A stretch of 64,000 bases of DNA from Pedobacter sp. (GCA_008015505.1 SSFR01000007.1:147800-211799); one strand, 5' to 3'. Positions 24,610-33,822 are shown, numbered from the stretch's first letter. Translations and numbers: made by a program. The notes: a model not told the origin generated them from the sequence alone.

Positions 24610-24779
24610 GTTGAGAACATGTAGTATCGGGAATACGAAGTAGCAAGGCTGTTTAGTTTTTCTATTTCTGCCTAGATGATATGTTTTATGATTAATTAAT
24701 TAATAAAAAATATTTTATAATAATATTTGTTTTATGTGATAATTTAGCTTTAAGTATTATTAAACCTAAAACATTAGCC

Positions 24780-25487
24780 ATGAAAAGAATACTTGTATTA
24801 AGTGTTATCGCTTTAATTTCATATCCCACGTTTGCTCAGCATAAGCAGGTTAAAACTACTCATTACCGTGTTACCTATGGCATAAAGGCCGGAGCGACTG
24901 TTGCGAATGTCTCAGTGTCAGAGGGTTCAGCGCCTAGCCCAATTACCTCACTCTATGTGGGAGGTACAGTTAACATCCCTGTTCATAGTGTATTTTCTGT
25001 ACAATCTGGTTTAACGTTGATTGGTAAAGGATTTAATCGGTTTGAGTCACAGGCCTTGTCAGTAGTAGGGTCTACGGTAATAGGATCTCTCAATAAGTCC
25101 TATAGAAGCACACCTTGGTATTTGGAAATGCCTGTAAATGCTATTGTTAGTTTAGGTGCTGGACCAGGAAAACTCTTTTTAGGAGCTGGTCCTTATTTAG
25201 GTATTGGGTTGTTTGGGAAGCAAGAATTGACCATGACAGGAAAAACACTAGGCAGTACGACTAGTGTCAATAGTCAAATTGCCGATATCAAATACTCAGG
25301 TACAGATAAAACATTAAATACCTTTGACTTTGGATTGAATTTTTTGATAGGTTATCAGTTGCTTAATGGCTTTAGTGTACATATGGGTTATGGTCTAGGT
25401 TTAACAAATGTGCGTCCTGGTGCAGCAGATGTGCAAGCAGTAAAAAATAGCGTGTTTACTGCGGGGCTAGGTTTTACGTTTTATTGA
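24780..25487 (+). CDS. PorT-like outer membrane beta-barrel protein, tandem copy 2
   Basis: The 235-aa paralogue has a signal peptide (MKRILVLSVIALISYPTFAQ), TYGIKAGATVANVSV, the TPWYLEMPVNAIVSLGAGPG strand pair, GAGPYLGIGLFGK and a GFTFY end. The loops differ from the other two copies while the strand motifs are kept, as expected if surface loops diversify. About 230 bp of AT-rich spacer precedes it, holding the previous terminator. Confidence 0.88.
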   Translation: MKRILVLSVIALISYPTFAQHKQVKTTHYRVTYGIKAGATVANVSVSEGSAPSPITSLYVGGTVNIPVHSVFSVQSGLTLIGKGFNRFESQALSVVGSTVIGSLNKSYRSTPWYLEMPVNAIVSLGAGPGKLFLGAGPYLGIGLFGKQELTMTGKTLGSTTSVNSQIADIKYSGTDKTLNTFDFGLNFLIGYQLLNGFSVHMGYGLGLTNVRPGAADVQAVKNSVFTAGLGFTFY

Positions 25488-25516
25488 TAGATTTTGTCTA
25501 AAGTTTATTTGGAGAG

Positions 25517-25548
25517 AAGGGTTTGGCTCGATGCCAAAGCCTTTTTTG
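25517..25548 (+). terminator. Intrinsic terminator after barrel copy 2
   Basis: The stem AAGG..TTTGGC and GCCAAA..CCTT, around a TCGAT loop (with one mismatch), is followed by TTTTTTG. Confidence 0.7.
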
Positions 25549-25619
25549 TTTTGATGGGGTGTGATTATTTTTTAATTAATTATTAATTATTTTTATTATA
25601 TTTAAATTAAAAAATGGTC

Positions 25620-26303
25620 ATGAAACGAATATTTTTATTGAGTGCAATCGTATTAATTTCATTTTCCACGTTCGCGCAGGACAAAGGGATTAGTTCTACG
25701 ATGGTTAAGCAAGTAAAAGCTCATATGACTTATGGTATTAAAGCTGGGCTTACTTTTGCAAATGCTGCTTCATTCAATCCAGGATCGACAACAAATTTTT
25801 ATGCAGCGAACTCAGTCACATCATTTTACCTGGGGGGTGTTATTGATATACCTATTTTTAGTGTATTGTCTGTTCAGCCTGGTCTAACGTTAATTGGCAA
25901 GGGGTCAGAAATAGTTGGTTCAGAGGGTAATAAGAAATATCTTCCTTGGTATTTAGAGATCCCAGTCAATGTATTAGGCAATGTTAAAGTTGGTCCTGGT
26001 AAGCTTTTTTTTGGTGCAGGGCCTTATTTGGGCATTGGTGTTTTTGGAGGGTATAAAGACAGCTTCGGGTCGCGTATTATCAGGTATGGCACCAATACGG
26101 AATTATCTGGTGTCGATAACGATCTAAAATCCCTAGATGTTGGGCTTAATTTTTTGCTAGGCTATCAGCTAAATAATGGTCTTAATGTTCATGGAGGTTA
26201 TGGTCTAGGTTTAACCAATGTTGCTGCCAATTCGGGTATTTCAGGTGATACATCGTCGTTTAAGAATAAGCTATTTTCTTTGGGACTAGGTTTTGCTTTT
26301 TAA
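25620..26303 (+). CDS. PorT-like outer membrane beta-barrel protein, tandem copy 3
   Basis: The protein has 227 aa from the chosen ATG; an in-frame ATG two codons earlier at 25614 is the alternative. It has a signal peptide (MKRIFLLSAIVLISFSTFAQ), TYGIKAGLTFANAAS, PWYLEIPVNVLGNVKVGPGK, GAGPYLGIGVFGG and a GLGFAF end. It is closest to copy 1 at the C-terminus (GGYGLGLTNV and a Ser/Phe-Lys tail). Local duplication is the simplest origin of the trio. Confidence 0.88.
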   Translation: MKRIFLLSAIVLISFSTFAQDKGISSTMVKQVKAHMTYGIKAGLTFANAASFNPGSTTNFYAANSVTSFYLGGVIDIPIFSVLSVQPGLTLIGKGSEIVGSEGNKKYLPWYLEIPVNVLGNVKVGPGKLFFGAGPYLGIGVFGGYKDSFGSRIIRYGTNTELSGVDNDLKSLDVGLNFLLGYQLNNGLNVHGGYGLGLTNVAANSGISGDTSSFKNKLFSLGLGFAF

Positions 26304-26332
26304 GCAAGAACCGGTCTAAAATTTATTTTATT

Positions 26333-26367
26333 AAAAAGGTTTTAGCATGATGCTGAGACCTTTTTTG
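26333..26367 (+). terminator. Intrinsic terminator after barrel copy 3
   Basis: The twelve-pair stem AAGGTTTTAGCA (26336-26347) and TGCTGAGACCTT (26351-26362), with a 3-nt loop, is followed by TTTTG. Confidence 0.8.
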
Positions 26368-26485
26368 TTGGTGGCAATTGAAAATGATCGAATAATGGAT
26401 TTATCTAATAATTTTGCGATCGGCTTCAGCTTGTAAATTATTATTAAGTAGTAAGTCAGATGAACATTTATAAAATAAAAAACGA

Positions 26486-27844
26486 ATGAAAGTACTAGTC
26501 GGGTTGATTGCTACTACACTGATATTGATGCAAGCGGTGGCACAACCACAATCAAGGTCAGTAGACAAAATAGCTGCTGTTGTGGGTGGATCCATTATTT
26601 TACAGTCGGATATTGAGATGCAGTATGCGCAGTATAGGGCGCAAGGAAATCCGGAAAATACGGACATCAGGTGCTATTTTTTGCAACAAATATTGGCTCA
26701 AAAATTGCTTTCACAGCAGGCTGCAGTTGACTCCATTACAGTTTCAGATGCGCAGGTAGATGATGAAGTTAACCGTCGTATGCGTGTGATGATTCAGCGT
26801 GCTGGTGGGCAGGATCGGTTGGAACAGTTCCTGAATCGGTCGGTATTACAGTATAAGGATGAAATTCGTCCGGATATTAAGGAACAGCTAATTGCTAATA
26901 AGATGCAGGGCAAGATTACCGAGAATGTAAATGTAACTCCTTTGGATGTGCGTAAGTATTTTGAGTCAATTCCTAAGGATAGTTTACCGTCTTATGGTAC
27001 TGAAGTGGAGCTGGGTCAACTGGTGATGTATCCTAAATCAACTCAATTGGAGAAAGAGGTTTTCCATGACAAGTTAGATGCGTTGCGATTGCGAATCAAG
27101 GCTGGGGAGGATTTCGGAACCTTGGCACGAATATATTCCCAGGATATCGGTTCGGCACGTGAGGGTGGTGAGCTTGGTTTTGCTGATCGAAGTGCCTATG
27201 TGAAAGAATTTTCAGCGATAGCCTTTAAGTTAAAGGTTGGCGAATTATCGCCTGTTTTTGAAACACAGTACGGTTTTCATATATTACAGGTAATAGATCG
27301 TCGTGGTGAGCAAGTAAATGTCCGTCATATTTTGATTAAAATAGAGCCTACTCCAGCGAGTCTTTCACGGATTAAATCTCATATCGACAGTGTTTATCAT
27401 TTGGTGTTGGATAAGAAGGTAGATTTTGGAAAAGCAGTAGCTTCCTTTTCAGATGATAGTGAAACAAAATATAATGGAGGTATGATGCTTAATGCAGAAA
27501 ATGTCCGTAGTCGTACAACTCATATTTCAATTGATAAATTAGATCCGCAACTTTTTTTGGTAGTAGATACCATGAAAGTAGGTACCTACTCTAAGCCTGT
27601 TCTTTTTACATCTGCTGATGGAAAACAAGGATACCGATTTCTATATTTGAAGACTAAAACACATCCGCACAAAGCCAATTTAGAATATGATTTTCCAAAA
27701 ATTAAGGATATTGCTTTAGAAGATAAAACAAGTCGTGTCGTGAGCGAATGGTTTGAGAAGCGGAGACAGGCTACTTATGTCAAGATAGATACGGAATATC
27801 AAACGTGTTCCAGTTTAAAGGATTGGACACATAGTCAGAATTAA
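26486..27844 (+). CDS. SurA-like periplasmic peptidyl-prolyl isomerase
   Basis: The 452-aa product has a signal peptide (MKVLVGLIATTLILMQAVAQ), an N-terminal SurA-type helical region beginning VDKIAAVVGGSIILQSDIEM, and two parvulin (PpiC) domains at about 175-272 and 277-385. SYGTEVELGQLV and IYSQDIGSAREGGELGF lie in the first, and NVRHILIK and ASFSDDSETKYNGGMM in the second. SurA chaperones unfolded outer-membrane proteins to BAM, and bamA and two Skp genes lie elsewhere in the window. It is followed after 19 bp by the MoxR gene. The isomerase activity of each domain is not certain. Confidence 0.9.
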   Translation: MKVLVGLIATTLILMQAVAQPQSRSVDKIAAVVGGSIILQSDIEMQYAQYRAQGNPENTDIRCYFLQQILAQKLLSQQAAVDSITVSDAQVDDEVNRRMRVMIQRAGGQDRLEQFLNRSVLQYKDEIRPDIKEQLIANKMQGKITENVNVTPLDVRKYFESIPKDSLPSYGTEVELGQLVMYPKSTQLEKEVFHDKLDALRLRIKAGEDFGTLARIYSQDIGSAREGGELGFADRSAYVKEFSAIAFKLKVGELSPVFETQYGFHILQVIDRRGEQVNVRHILIKIEPTPASLSRIKSHIDSVYHLVLDKKVDFGKAVASFSDDSETKYNGGMMLNAENVRSRTTHISIDKLDPQLFLVVDTMKVGTYSKPVLFTSADGKQGYRFLYLKTKTHPHKANLEYDFPKIKDIALEDKTSRVVSEWFEKRRQATYVKIDTEYQTCSSLKDWTHSQN

Positions 27845-27863
27845 GTACTTAAAAAAGAACTCG

Positions 27864-28835
27864 ATGCAAGTAGTAACCTATAGTTCAGAAGTTGAGGCTG
27901 TAGATGCCTTAAAATCCGCTTACCAAGAGATCAGGGAAGAAATAGGTCGGGTTATTGTTGGACAGGACGACGTAGTTAAAGCGGTATTGATTGCTATTTT
28001 TAGTAACGGACATTGCTTACTTGTTGGAGTGCCTGGACTGGCCAAAACTTTGTTGGTGCAAACAGTTGCTCAGGTGTTAGACTTGAGTTTTAATCGTATT
28101 CAGTTTACGCCTGATTTGATGCCGTCTGATATTCTTGGTTCGGAAGTTCTTGGGGAGGATCGTTCATTTAAGTTTATTAAGGGGCCAGTATTTTCCAATA
28201 TTATACTTGCCGATGAGATTAATCGCACACCTCCAAAAACACAAGCTGCCTTATTAGAAGCTATGCAAGAAAAGGAAGTCACTGTTGCTGGAGAAACTCA
28301 TTCACTTCCCAAGCCTTTTTTCGTGTTGGCTACTCAGAATCCCATTGAGCAGGAGGGTACTTATCCTTTACCCGAGGCACAGCTGGACCGCTTTATGTTT
28401 AATGTATCGTTGGGTTATCCTTCTTTGAAAGAGGAGGTTCAGATAGTAAAAAATACTACGGGGAACCAAAAACTAAAGCTAAAGCAGGTACTTAACTCAC
28501 AACAAATCACATATTTCCAACAGTTGGTTAGGGATGTTCCGATTACGGATCGTGTATTAGAATATGCGGTGTCCTTGGCTGCTAAAACACGTCCTGGTAC
28601 TTCGAATGCTACCGCTGAGGTGAATCAATTTTTGAGCTGGGGGGCGGGTCCACGCGCTTCACAGTATTTGGTACTGGGTGCTAAATGTCATGCAGTGATA
28701 TCTGGAAAATATTCTCCAGACGTGGACGATGTACAAGCGGTTGCGGAAGCTATTTTAAGACATCGTATTGTGCGTAATTATAAAGCTGAAGCCGAGGGTG
28801 TAGGTACCGAAAAGATAATTAATAATCTATTTTAA
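27864..28835 (+). CDS. MoxR-family AAA+ ATPase
   Basis: The 323-aa ATPase has Walker A GVPGLAKTL, the FTPDLMPSDILGSEVL segment, Walker B IILADEINRTPPKTQAALLE, sensor 1 ATQNPIEQEGTYPLPEAQLD and a sensor 2 region near RPGTSNATAEVNQFLSWGAG. MoxR proteins act as chaperone-type ATPases, usually with DUF58/VWA partners, which do not follow here. Its close position behind the SurA-like gene suggests cotranscription, but a joint role is inference. A very stable terminator follows. Confidence 0.93.
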   Translation: MQVVTYSSEVEAVDALKSAYQEIREEIGRVIVGQDDVVKAVLIAIFSNGHCLLVGVPGLAKTLLVQTVAQVLDLSFNRIQFTPDLMPSDILGSEVLGEDRSFKFIKGPVFSNIILADEINRTPPKTQAALLEAMQEKEVTVAGETHSLPKPFFVLATQNPIEQEGTYPLPEAQLDRFMFNVSLGYPSLKEEVQIVKNTTGNQKLKLKQVLNSQQITYFQQLVRDVPITDRVLEYAVSLAAKTRPGTSNATAEVNQFLSWGAGPRASQYLVLGAKCHAVISGKYSPDVDDVQAVAEAILRHRIVRNYKAEAEGVGTEKIINNLF

Positions 28836-28847
28836 AGAGGTTATTAC

Positions 28848-28898
28848 CCAATAGAAAAAGCCCTTTCTTTTAGAAAGGGCTTTTTCTATTGGGTTTTT
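28848..28898. terminator. Bidirectional terminator between moxR and doxX genes
   Basis: A long perfect inverted repeat (CCAATAGAAAAAGCCCTTTC and its complement, about 28848-28892) has a short TTT-type loop and lies between convergent genes. It can serve both directions. Confidence 0.85.
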
Positions 28899-28923
28899 CA
28901 AAGGGTAAGGTAGGGTGTTGAAG

Positions 28924-29391
28924 TTAATCTAGAGAAGGTAATTCGTTGGCATATTGCCCCCTTTTTACAAGCGTGTCGAAACTAATCTTTCCGGGGCCAT
29001 AAATAAATAATGTAAATAACATGATTAGGTAGTATAATGGTATTTCAAAACCATTGTTCCCTGCCTGGAACCCGTTTGTCCAATGCACAACGGTAATGGC
29101 AACAATCATGGTTATCATGAGTGGTATGGTAATTAGGCGGGCCCCTAATCCCAATAATAGTAACACTGCTCCAAATGTTTCTGTGGTTGCTACCAAGTAT
29201 GTACTGAAAAGGGGTAGGGGAATCCTAAGCTGGGTGAACATTCCTGCCACATCATTAATATGATGCCATTTCATCATAGCAGGGCCGTAAAAGCCATATG
29301 CTAAAATTAGCCTCATCAAAAATAAAGGAAGATTTTTAGCCTTTTCAAGCTTTTTTACGCACGAGAAATAGTATTGTCTGGTTGCTTCCAT
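28924..29391 (-). CDS. DoxX family membrane protein
   Basis: The 155-aa membrane protein has four hydrophobic segments and DoxX-like features: FLMRLILAYGFYGPAMMKW, a TYLVATTETFGAVLLLLGLG helix pair, TIPLMITMIVAITVVHW and YLIMLFTLFIYGPGKISFD. DoxX-type proteins are small four-helix proteins linked variously to quinone or thiol redox metabolism; no exact role can be read. It is monocistronic, convergent with moxR, with the promoter region at 29392-29560 shared with queE in divergent layout. Confidence 0.85.
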   Translation of the reverse strand: MEATRQYYFSCVKKLEKAKNLPLFLMRLILAYGFYGPAMMKWHHINDVAGMFTQLRIPLPLFSTYLVATTETFGAVLLLLGLGARLITIPLMITMIVAITVVHWTNGFQAGNNGFEIPLYYLIMLFTLFIYGPGKISFDTLVKRGQYANELPSLD

Positions 29392-29572
29392 AATGTATTT
29401 TAAATTTTAAATTTAAAAAATTAATTATAGATATAATTTATCAAATATAGATTTTATATCTGCTGGATTCAAATCATTGATATAATTTTTGGTGATTTTA
29501 TGTGGTAATGCCCTTTATGATACGAGGTTATGTAGCTATTTCTGCCTTTTAGTACGGAGGATTTGAAATCCG

Positions 29573-29580
29573 TATATTTG
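29573..29580 (+). promoter_or_regulatory. -7 box TATATTTG before queE
   Basis: This is an exact TAnnTTTG element 15 bp before the preferred ATG at 29596. That makes the transcript leader very short and argues against the longer reading from TTG 29563. The upstream element is not clear. Confidence 0.4.
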
Positions 29581-29595
29581 AAATTTTGGTCAATA

Positions 29596-30216
29596 ATGGT
29601 ACATAACTTAAAAAGTGGCACGCTATTGCCATTGATGGAGGAGTTTTACACCATTCAAGGCGAGGGCTACCATGCTGGTCGGGCGGCATACTTTATTCGT
29701 TTAGGGGGGTGTGATGTAGGGTGTCACTGGTGTGATGTCAAAGAAAGTTGGGATGCAACATTGCATCCACTTGTGGCGGTGGATGATTTGGTGAAAAGAG
29801 TGGAAAAATATCCCGCTAAGCTTGTGGTGATCACCGGGGGAGAGCCATTGATGTATCGCTTGGATTATCTCACTTTGGAGTTGCAAAAACGAGGCATTCA
29901 AACTTTTATTGAAACATCTGGAGCTTATCCCTTATCGGGCTATTGGGATTGGATTTGTCTTTCTCCTAAAAAATTTAAATCTCCAGAATCTGCTATTCAT
30001 CCTTTGGCTAACGAACTTAAGGTGATTGTTTTTAATCAGAGTGATTTTCGTTGGGCAGAAACACATGCTGAACAGGTTCCGTTATCTTGTAAACTTTATT
30101 TGCAGCCTGAATGGTCGAAGGCTTCCTTGGTAGTGCCATTAATTATTGATTATGTGAAAAAAAATCCCAAATGGAAAATCTCTTTGCAAATTCATAAATT
30201 TTTGGATGTGCCTTAG
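29596..30216 (+). CDS. queE: 7-carboxy-7-deazaguanine synthase
   Basis: This radical SAM enzyme of the queuosine (7-deazaguanine) pathway converts 6-carboxytetrahydropterin to 7-carboxy-7-deazaguanine. The 206-aa product carries EEFYTIQGEGYHAGRAA and the [4Fe-4S] motif C39-x3-C43-x2-C46 in GGCDVGCHWCDVKE. Further signatures are VVITGGEPLMYR and the later NELKVIVFNQSD. The frame opens at TTG 29563, but ATG 29596 is preferred because a -7 box ends at 29580 and the family starts near there. The other que genes are not in the window. Confidence 0.93.
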   Translation: MVHNLKSGTLLPLMEEFYTIQGEGYHAGRAAYFIRLGGCDVGCHWCDVKESWDATLHPLVAVDDLVKRVEKYPAKLVVITGGEPLMYRLDYLTLELQKRGIQTFIETSGAYPLSGYWDWICLSPKKFKSPESAIHPLANELKVIVFNQSDFRWAETHAEQVPLSCKLYLQPEWSKASLVVPLIIDYVKKNPKWKISLQIHKFLDVP

Positions 30217-30270
30217 AATCTTAAAAACTGATATCACTTCTATGTAAAAATTGTTTTTTAGTAGTTTGCA

Positions 30271-30344
30271 TGACGGATAGCAGTAAAGAGCCCACAGCCA
30301 GGCGAGGACTCGCAACGAATAGCCCGGCCCGAAGGGTACGCCCA
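30271..30344 (+). repeat. Dispersed intergenic repeat, copy B
   Basis: It matches the repeat between the transketolase subunit genes (21470-21548), same orientation, with scattered changes and one or two indels. It lies downstream of queE and upstream of the serC promoter. Confidence 0.75.
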
Positions 30345-30383
30345 ACTATAAGCATTTTTAGAAATTATTATGCATGTTTCTTC

Positions 30384-30416
30384 TTGCATGATACTTGGGG
30401 TGAACTACTATCTTTG
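30384..30416 (+). promoter_or_regulatory. Promoter of the serC-serA-DUF1015 run (TTG, 22 bp, TATCTTTG)
   Basis: TTG at about 30384-30386 and TATCTTTG at 30409-30416 are 22 bp apart and 19 bp before the serC ATG. Confidence 0.5.
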
Positions 30417-30435
30417 AAAACAAAATTCAAAAAAA

Positions 30436-31536
30436 ATGATGAGGCATAACTTTGGTGCGGGGCCATGTGTCTTACCGCAAGAGGTGTTGAAACAGGCATC
30501 ACAAGCAGTCATAGAATTTAATGAGACAGGATTATCTATCTTAGAAATATCACATCGAACTCCGGAGTTTGAGTCTGTTGTAGAAGAAACCATTGATTTG
30601 GTCAAAGAACTGCTGGATGTTCCAGAAGGGTATTCTGTTGTATTGATGCAGGGTGGAGCTAGTTTGCAGTTTTCTTTAGTCCCAATGAATTTAGTGGATG
30701 ATGGCTCGATGGTAGCTTATTTGGATACTGGGGTTTGGGCAAGCAAGGCCATTAAAGAAGCCAAACTATTTGCGGATGTGCAAGTGGTTGCTTCTTCGAA
30801 GGATCAGAATTATAGTTTTATTCCTAAGAAATATACGATTCCACAAGAAGCGGTTTATTTTCATTGTACATCTAATAATACGATCTATGGAACAGAACTA
30901 TTTCAGTTCCCTAAATCTCCAGTTCCCATGGTTTGCGATATGTCTTCTGATATATTTAGTAGGCGGATCAATGTGGCTGATTTTGGTTTGATTTATGCAG
31001 GGGCTCAAAAAAATATGGGGCCCGCAGGATTGACCATTGCTATAGTGAAAGATGAATTGTTGGGTCGAATCAAACGAAAACTACCCTCGATGCTGGACTA
31101 TAAAGTTCAGATTGATGGCGGATCAATGTATAATACGCCTCCTGTTTTTGCCATTTATGCATCGATGCTTAATTTGCGTTGGCTTAAGGCTAAAGGGGGG
31201 GTAGATGCTATAGAAAAAGAAAATATAGCTAAAGCAGAAGCGCTGTATCGTGAAATTGACCGCAATTCACTCTTTAAGGGTACTTGTGAAATAGCAGACC
31301 GATCAAGAATGAATGTCTGCTTCGTTATGGAAGATATCTCACTTGAAACGCTGTTCTTGAAATTTGCAGAGGATAGGGGAATTGTTGGTATTAAAGGTCA
31401 TCGTAGTGTGGGTGGATTTCGTGCGTCTTTGTATAATGCTTTGCCAATCACGAGTGTGCATATTTTGATTGATATCATGCAAGAATTTGAACATGGACAA
31501 AGACAAGAATTAGCCAAAAAGCAAGAATATAAATAA
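30436..31536 (+). CDS. serC: Phosphoserine aminotransferase
   Basis: SerC transaminates 3-phosphohydroxypyruvate to phosphoserine in serine synthesis. The 366-aa PLP enzyme shows the SerC N-terminus RHNFGAGPCVLPQEVL, then LSILEISHRTPEFESV, VLMQGGASLQFSLVPMN and YAGAQKNMGPAGLT with the PLP lysine. The end is KGHRSVGGFRASLYNALP. The start is MM at 30436/30439. It leads a run serC (30436), serA (31565) and a DUF1015 gene (32584), with 28- and 68-bp gaps, so the first steps of serine synthesis are together; no serB phosphatase is present. Confidence 0.97.
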   Translation: MMRHNFGAGPCVLPQEVLKQASQAVIEFNETGLSILEISHRTPEFESVVEETIDLVKELLDVPEGYSVVLMQGGASLQFSLVPMNLVDDGSMVAYLDTGVWASKAIKEAKLFADVQVVASSKDQNYSFIPKKYTIPQEAVYFHCTSNNTIYGTELFQFPKSPVPMVCDMSSDIFSRRINVADFGLIYAGAQKNMGPAGLTIAIVKDELLGRIKRKLPSMLDYKVQIDGGSMYNTPPVFAIYASMLNLRWLKAKGGVDAIEKENIAKAEALYREIDRNSLFKGTCEIADRSRMNVCFVMEDISLETLFLKFAEDRGIVGIKGHRSVGGFRASLYNALPITSVHILIDIMQEFEHGQRQELAKKQEYK

Positions 31537-31564
31537 CTCATAAATTTCATAGACCTATATAAGC

Positions 31565-32515
31565 ATGATCAAAATATTAGCTAATGATGGGATTGATCCA
31601 GTGGGTAAGGCACTATTGGAGAAAGCAGGTTTTTTAGTAGATAGTGATCCTGTTCCACAGGAAAATTTGGCTGAAGCACTTTCTGCATATGATGTCATTA
31701 CGGTTAGAAGTGCTACAAAAATTCATAAAGAGCTAATTGATGCTTGTCCTAATATTCGTTTGATTGGTCGTGGTGGGGTCGGGATGGATAATATTGATGT
31801 AGACTATGCAAAAAGTAAGGGTATTACTGTAGTAAATACCCCAGCTTCTTCTTCACTTTCTGTTGCTGAGCTGGTTTTTGCACATTTATTTGGAGGGGTT
31901 CGGTTTTTATATGACTCTAATCGTAAAATGCCTAGTAGTGGGGACTCTAGATTTAATGAGCTGAAGAAGTCTTATGCTAAAGGAATTGAGTTAAGGGGGA
32001 AAAAACTGGGTATTATTGGTTTTGGGCGTATTGGTCGCGAGACGGCTAAGTTAGCTTTAGGATTAGGTATGGAAGTGTTGGCTTTTGATCTCTATCAAGT
32101 TCCTGCTGAGTTGGAGTTGCAGCTAGCTGGAAATGTTCGAGTGAATGTTCCCATTAAGGGGCTTTCGATGGATGAATTGCTTAGTGGATCAGATTTTATC
32201 AGTTTACATGTTCCATTTTCTGAAAAACCGATTCTTGATGAGGCAGCTTTTAATGCCATGAAACAAGGTGTAGCTATTGTCAATTGCTCCCGTGGAGGTA
32301 CAGTAGATGAAGTTGCGTTATTAAAAGCACTAGATTCAGGAAAAGTATCTTTTGCAGGGTTGGATGTATTTGAAAATGAACCCACGCCTAGTCGTGCTAT
32401 TTTGGCTCATCCTCGTATTTCTTTGACTCCACATATTGGCGCCTCGACCAATGAAGCACAAGCGCGTATTGGGGTGGAACTTGCCAATTTGATTATTCAT
32501 TTTTTTAGGAAATAA
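31565..32515 (+). CDS. serA: D-3-phosphoglycerate dehydrogenase, short form
   Basis: The 316-aa D-2-hydroxyacid dehydrogenase oxidises 3-phosphoglycerate, the first step of serine synthesis. It has the NAD-binding LGIIGFGRIGRETAKLA, the RGGVGMDNIDVDYAKSKGI segment, NCSRGGTVDEVALL and the catalytic His in LTPHIGASTNEAQ. No C-terminal ACT or ASB domain is present, so it is the short form without the usual serine feedback domain. Context behind serC makes the assignment firm despite the broad substrate range of the family. Confidence 0.93.
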   Translation: MIKILANDGIDPVGKALLEKAGFLVDSDPVPQENLAEALSAYDVITVRSATKIHKELIDACPNIRLIGRGGVGMDNIDVDYAKSKGITVVNTPASSSLSVAELVFAHLFGGVRFLYDSNRKMPSSGDSRFNELKKSYAKGIELRGKKLGIIGFGRIGRETAKLALGLGMEVLAFDLYQVPAELELQLAGNVRVNVPIKGLSMDELLSGSDFISLHVPFSEKPILDEAAFNAMKQGVAIVNCSRGGTVDEVALLKALDSGKVSFAGLDVFENEPTPSRAILAHPRISLTPHIGASTNEAQARIGVELANLIIHFFRK

Positions 32516-32583
32516 CAAGTTTTTTACAGCTTTTCTCTTTATCTACATTCCCCAAATTATACCTATCGAACCAGTTCTTTATT

Positions 32584-33822
32584 ATGCCAAAGATTAAACC
32601 TTTCAGGGGGATACGACCTAGTCAGGAGTATGTTGATCGTGTGGTGTTGTCGGTCGAAAATTTAAGTCTCTCTGAGGCTAAAAAAATCAGATCTAGCAAT
32701 CCATATTCATACCTTAATATGCTGGTCCCCAAGCTTGGGAACTCATTTCTGAGGGGAGCTAAGCAAGAGATAACATATAAAAAGATTCATGAGAATTTTG
32801 AGGATTTTATTGAACGAGGAATTCTCGTTCAAGATGATCGACCCGCCATTTATATTTATCAGGTAGCTGATGAGCACTTCATACAAACTGGTATATGGAC
32901 CAGTACATCCATCGATGATTACTTGAGTAATACTATCAAAAAACATGAGCTTACACGTGCCGATCGGGAAAAAGCATTGATCGATTATTTGCAGGAAACA
33001 GGAATGGATGCCAATCCCGTTTTGATTACTTATTTACCCCAGTCACAGATACAGGCCATTATTTCAAATGTAATTGCAACTAAATCAGATCTTCATTTTG
33101 TGTTGGATCGACTAACTCATCAACTTTGGAAAGTAGATCAGCCAGATCAGCTCGCAGCACTTAGCAAGGCTTTTGAAGCAATCCCAGCTTCTTATATCGC
33201 CGATGGACATCATCGAGCAGCAGCAGCTAGTGTTTTGGGCATTCAACGGCGAAAACTGAATTTGAAACATACTGGAAATGAATCCTATAATTTTTTCAAT
33301 TCAGTATATATGTCCACTGATCAACTGCGAATTTTTGAATTCAATCGATTGGTAAAAGACATTGGAAGTCTATCAGTAGATCAGCTGATTCGTCAATTAT
33401 CTGTTCATTTTGAGATTGAAAGACTTTATGGATTCGCTGCCTTTAAGCCTCAACAATTACATGAATTTGGGATGTACGTAGACCACTGTTGGTATCGATT
33501 ACGTGCTAAACCAGACATTTATGAACAGAAGGATGTAGTCGATGGACTGGATGTTAGTCTACTTCAGGATTATATACTTTCACCCATTCTACAGATTACA
33601 GATCCCCGTACGGATTCCCGCTTAACCTTTGTAGGAGGAATGGTTCCCACCCAAACAAGTATTGAGCAAGTTGATCAGGGAGATAATACACTCTTATTTA
33701 CCCTTTTTCCTATTGCTATTGAGCAGTTAATACAAGTTGCCGATGCAGGCGAAGTAATGCCTCCTAAATCAACGTGGGTTGTGCCTAAATTTCAAGTAGG
33801 TTTGGTTATTCATTCGCTATAA
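32584..33822 (+). CDS. DUF1015 family protein
   Basis: The 412-aa cytosolic protein begins MPKIKPFRGIRPSQEYVDRV and has the family signatures NPYSYLNMLVP, IYIYQVADE and ADGHHRAAAASVLG near residue 210. It ends TWVVPKFQVGLVIHSL. DUF1015 proteins resemble ParB/SerK-like folds by report from memory, and in Bacteroidota they commonly follow serC-serA. A link to serine metabolism is inferred from context. No experimental function is known to me. Confidence 0.9.
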   Translation: MPKIKPFRGIRPSQEYVDRVVLSVENLSLSEAKKIRSSNPYSYLNMLVPKLGNSFLRGAKQEITYKKIHENFEDFIERGILVQDDRPAIYIYQVADEHFIQTGIWTSTSIDDYLSNTIKKHELTRADREKALIDYLQETGMDANPVLITYLPQSQIQAIISNVIATKSDLHFVLDRLTHQLWKVDQPDQLAALSKAFEAIPASYIADGHHRAAAASVLGIQRRKLNLKHTGNESYNFFNSVYMSTDQLRIFEFNRLVKDIGSLSVDQLIRQLSVHFEIERLYGFAAFKPQQLHEFGMYVDHCWYRLRAKPDIYEQKDVVDGLDVSLLQDYILSPILQITDPRTDSRLTFVGGMVPTQTSIEQVDQGDNTLLFTLFPIAIEQLIQVADAGEVMPPKSTWVVPKFQVGLVIHSL

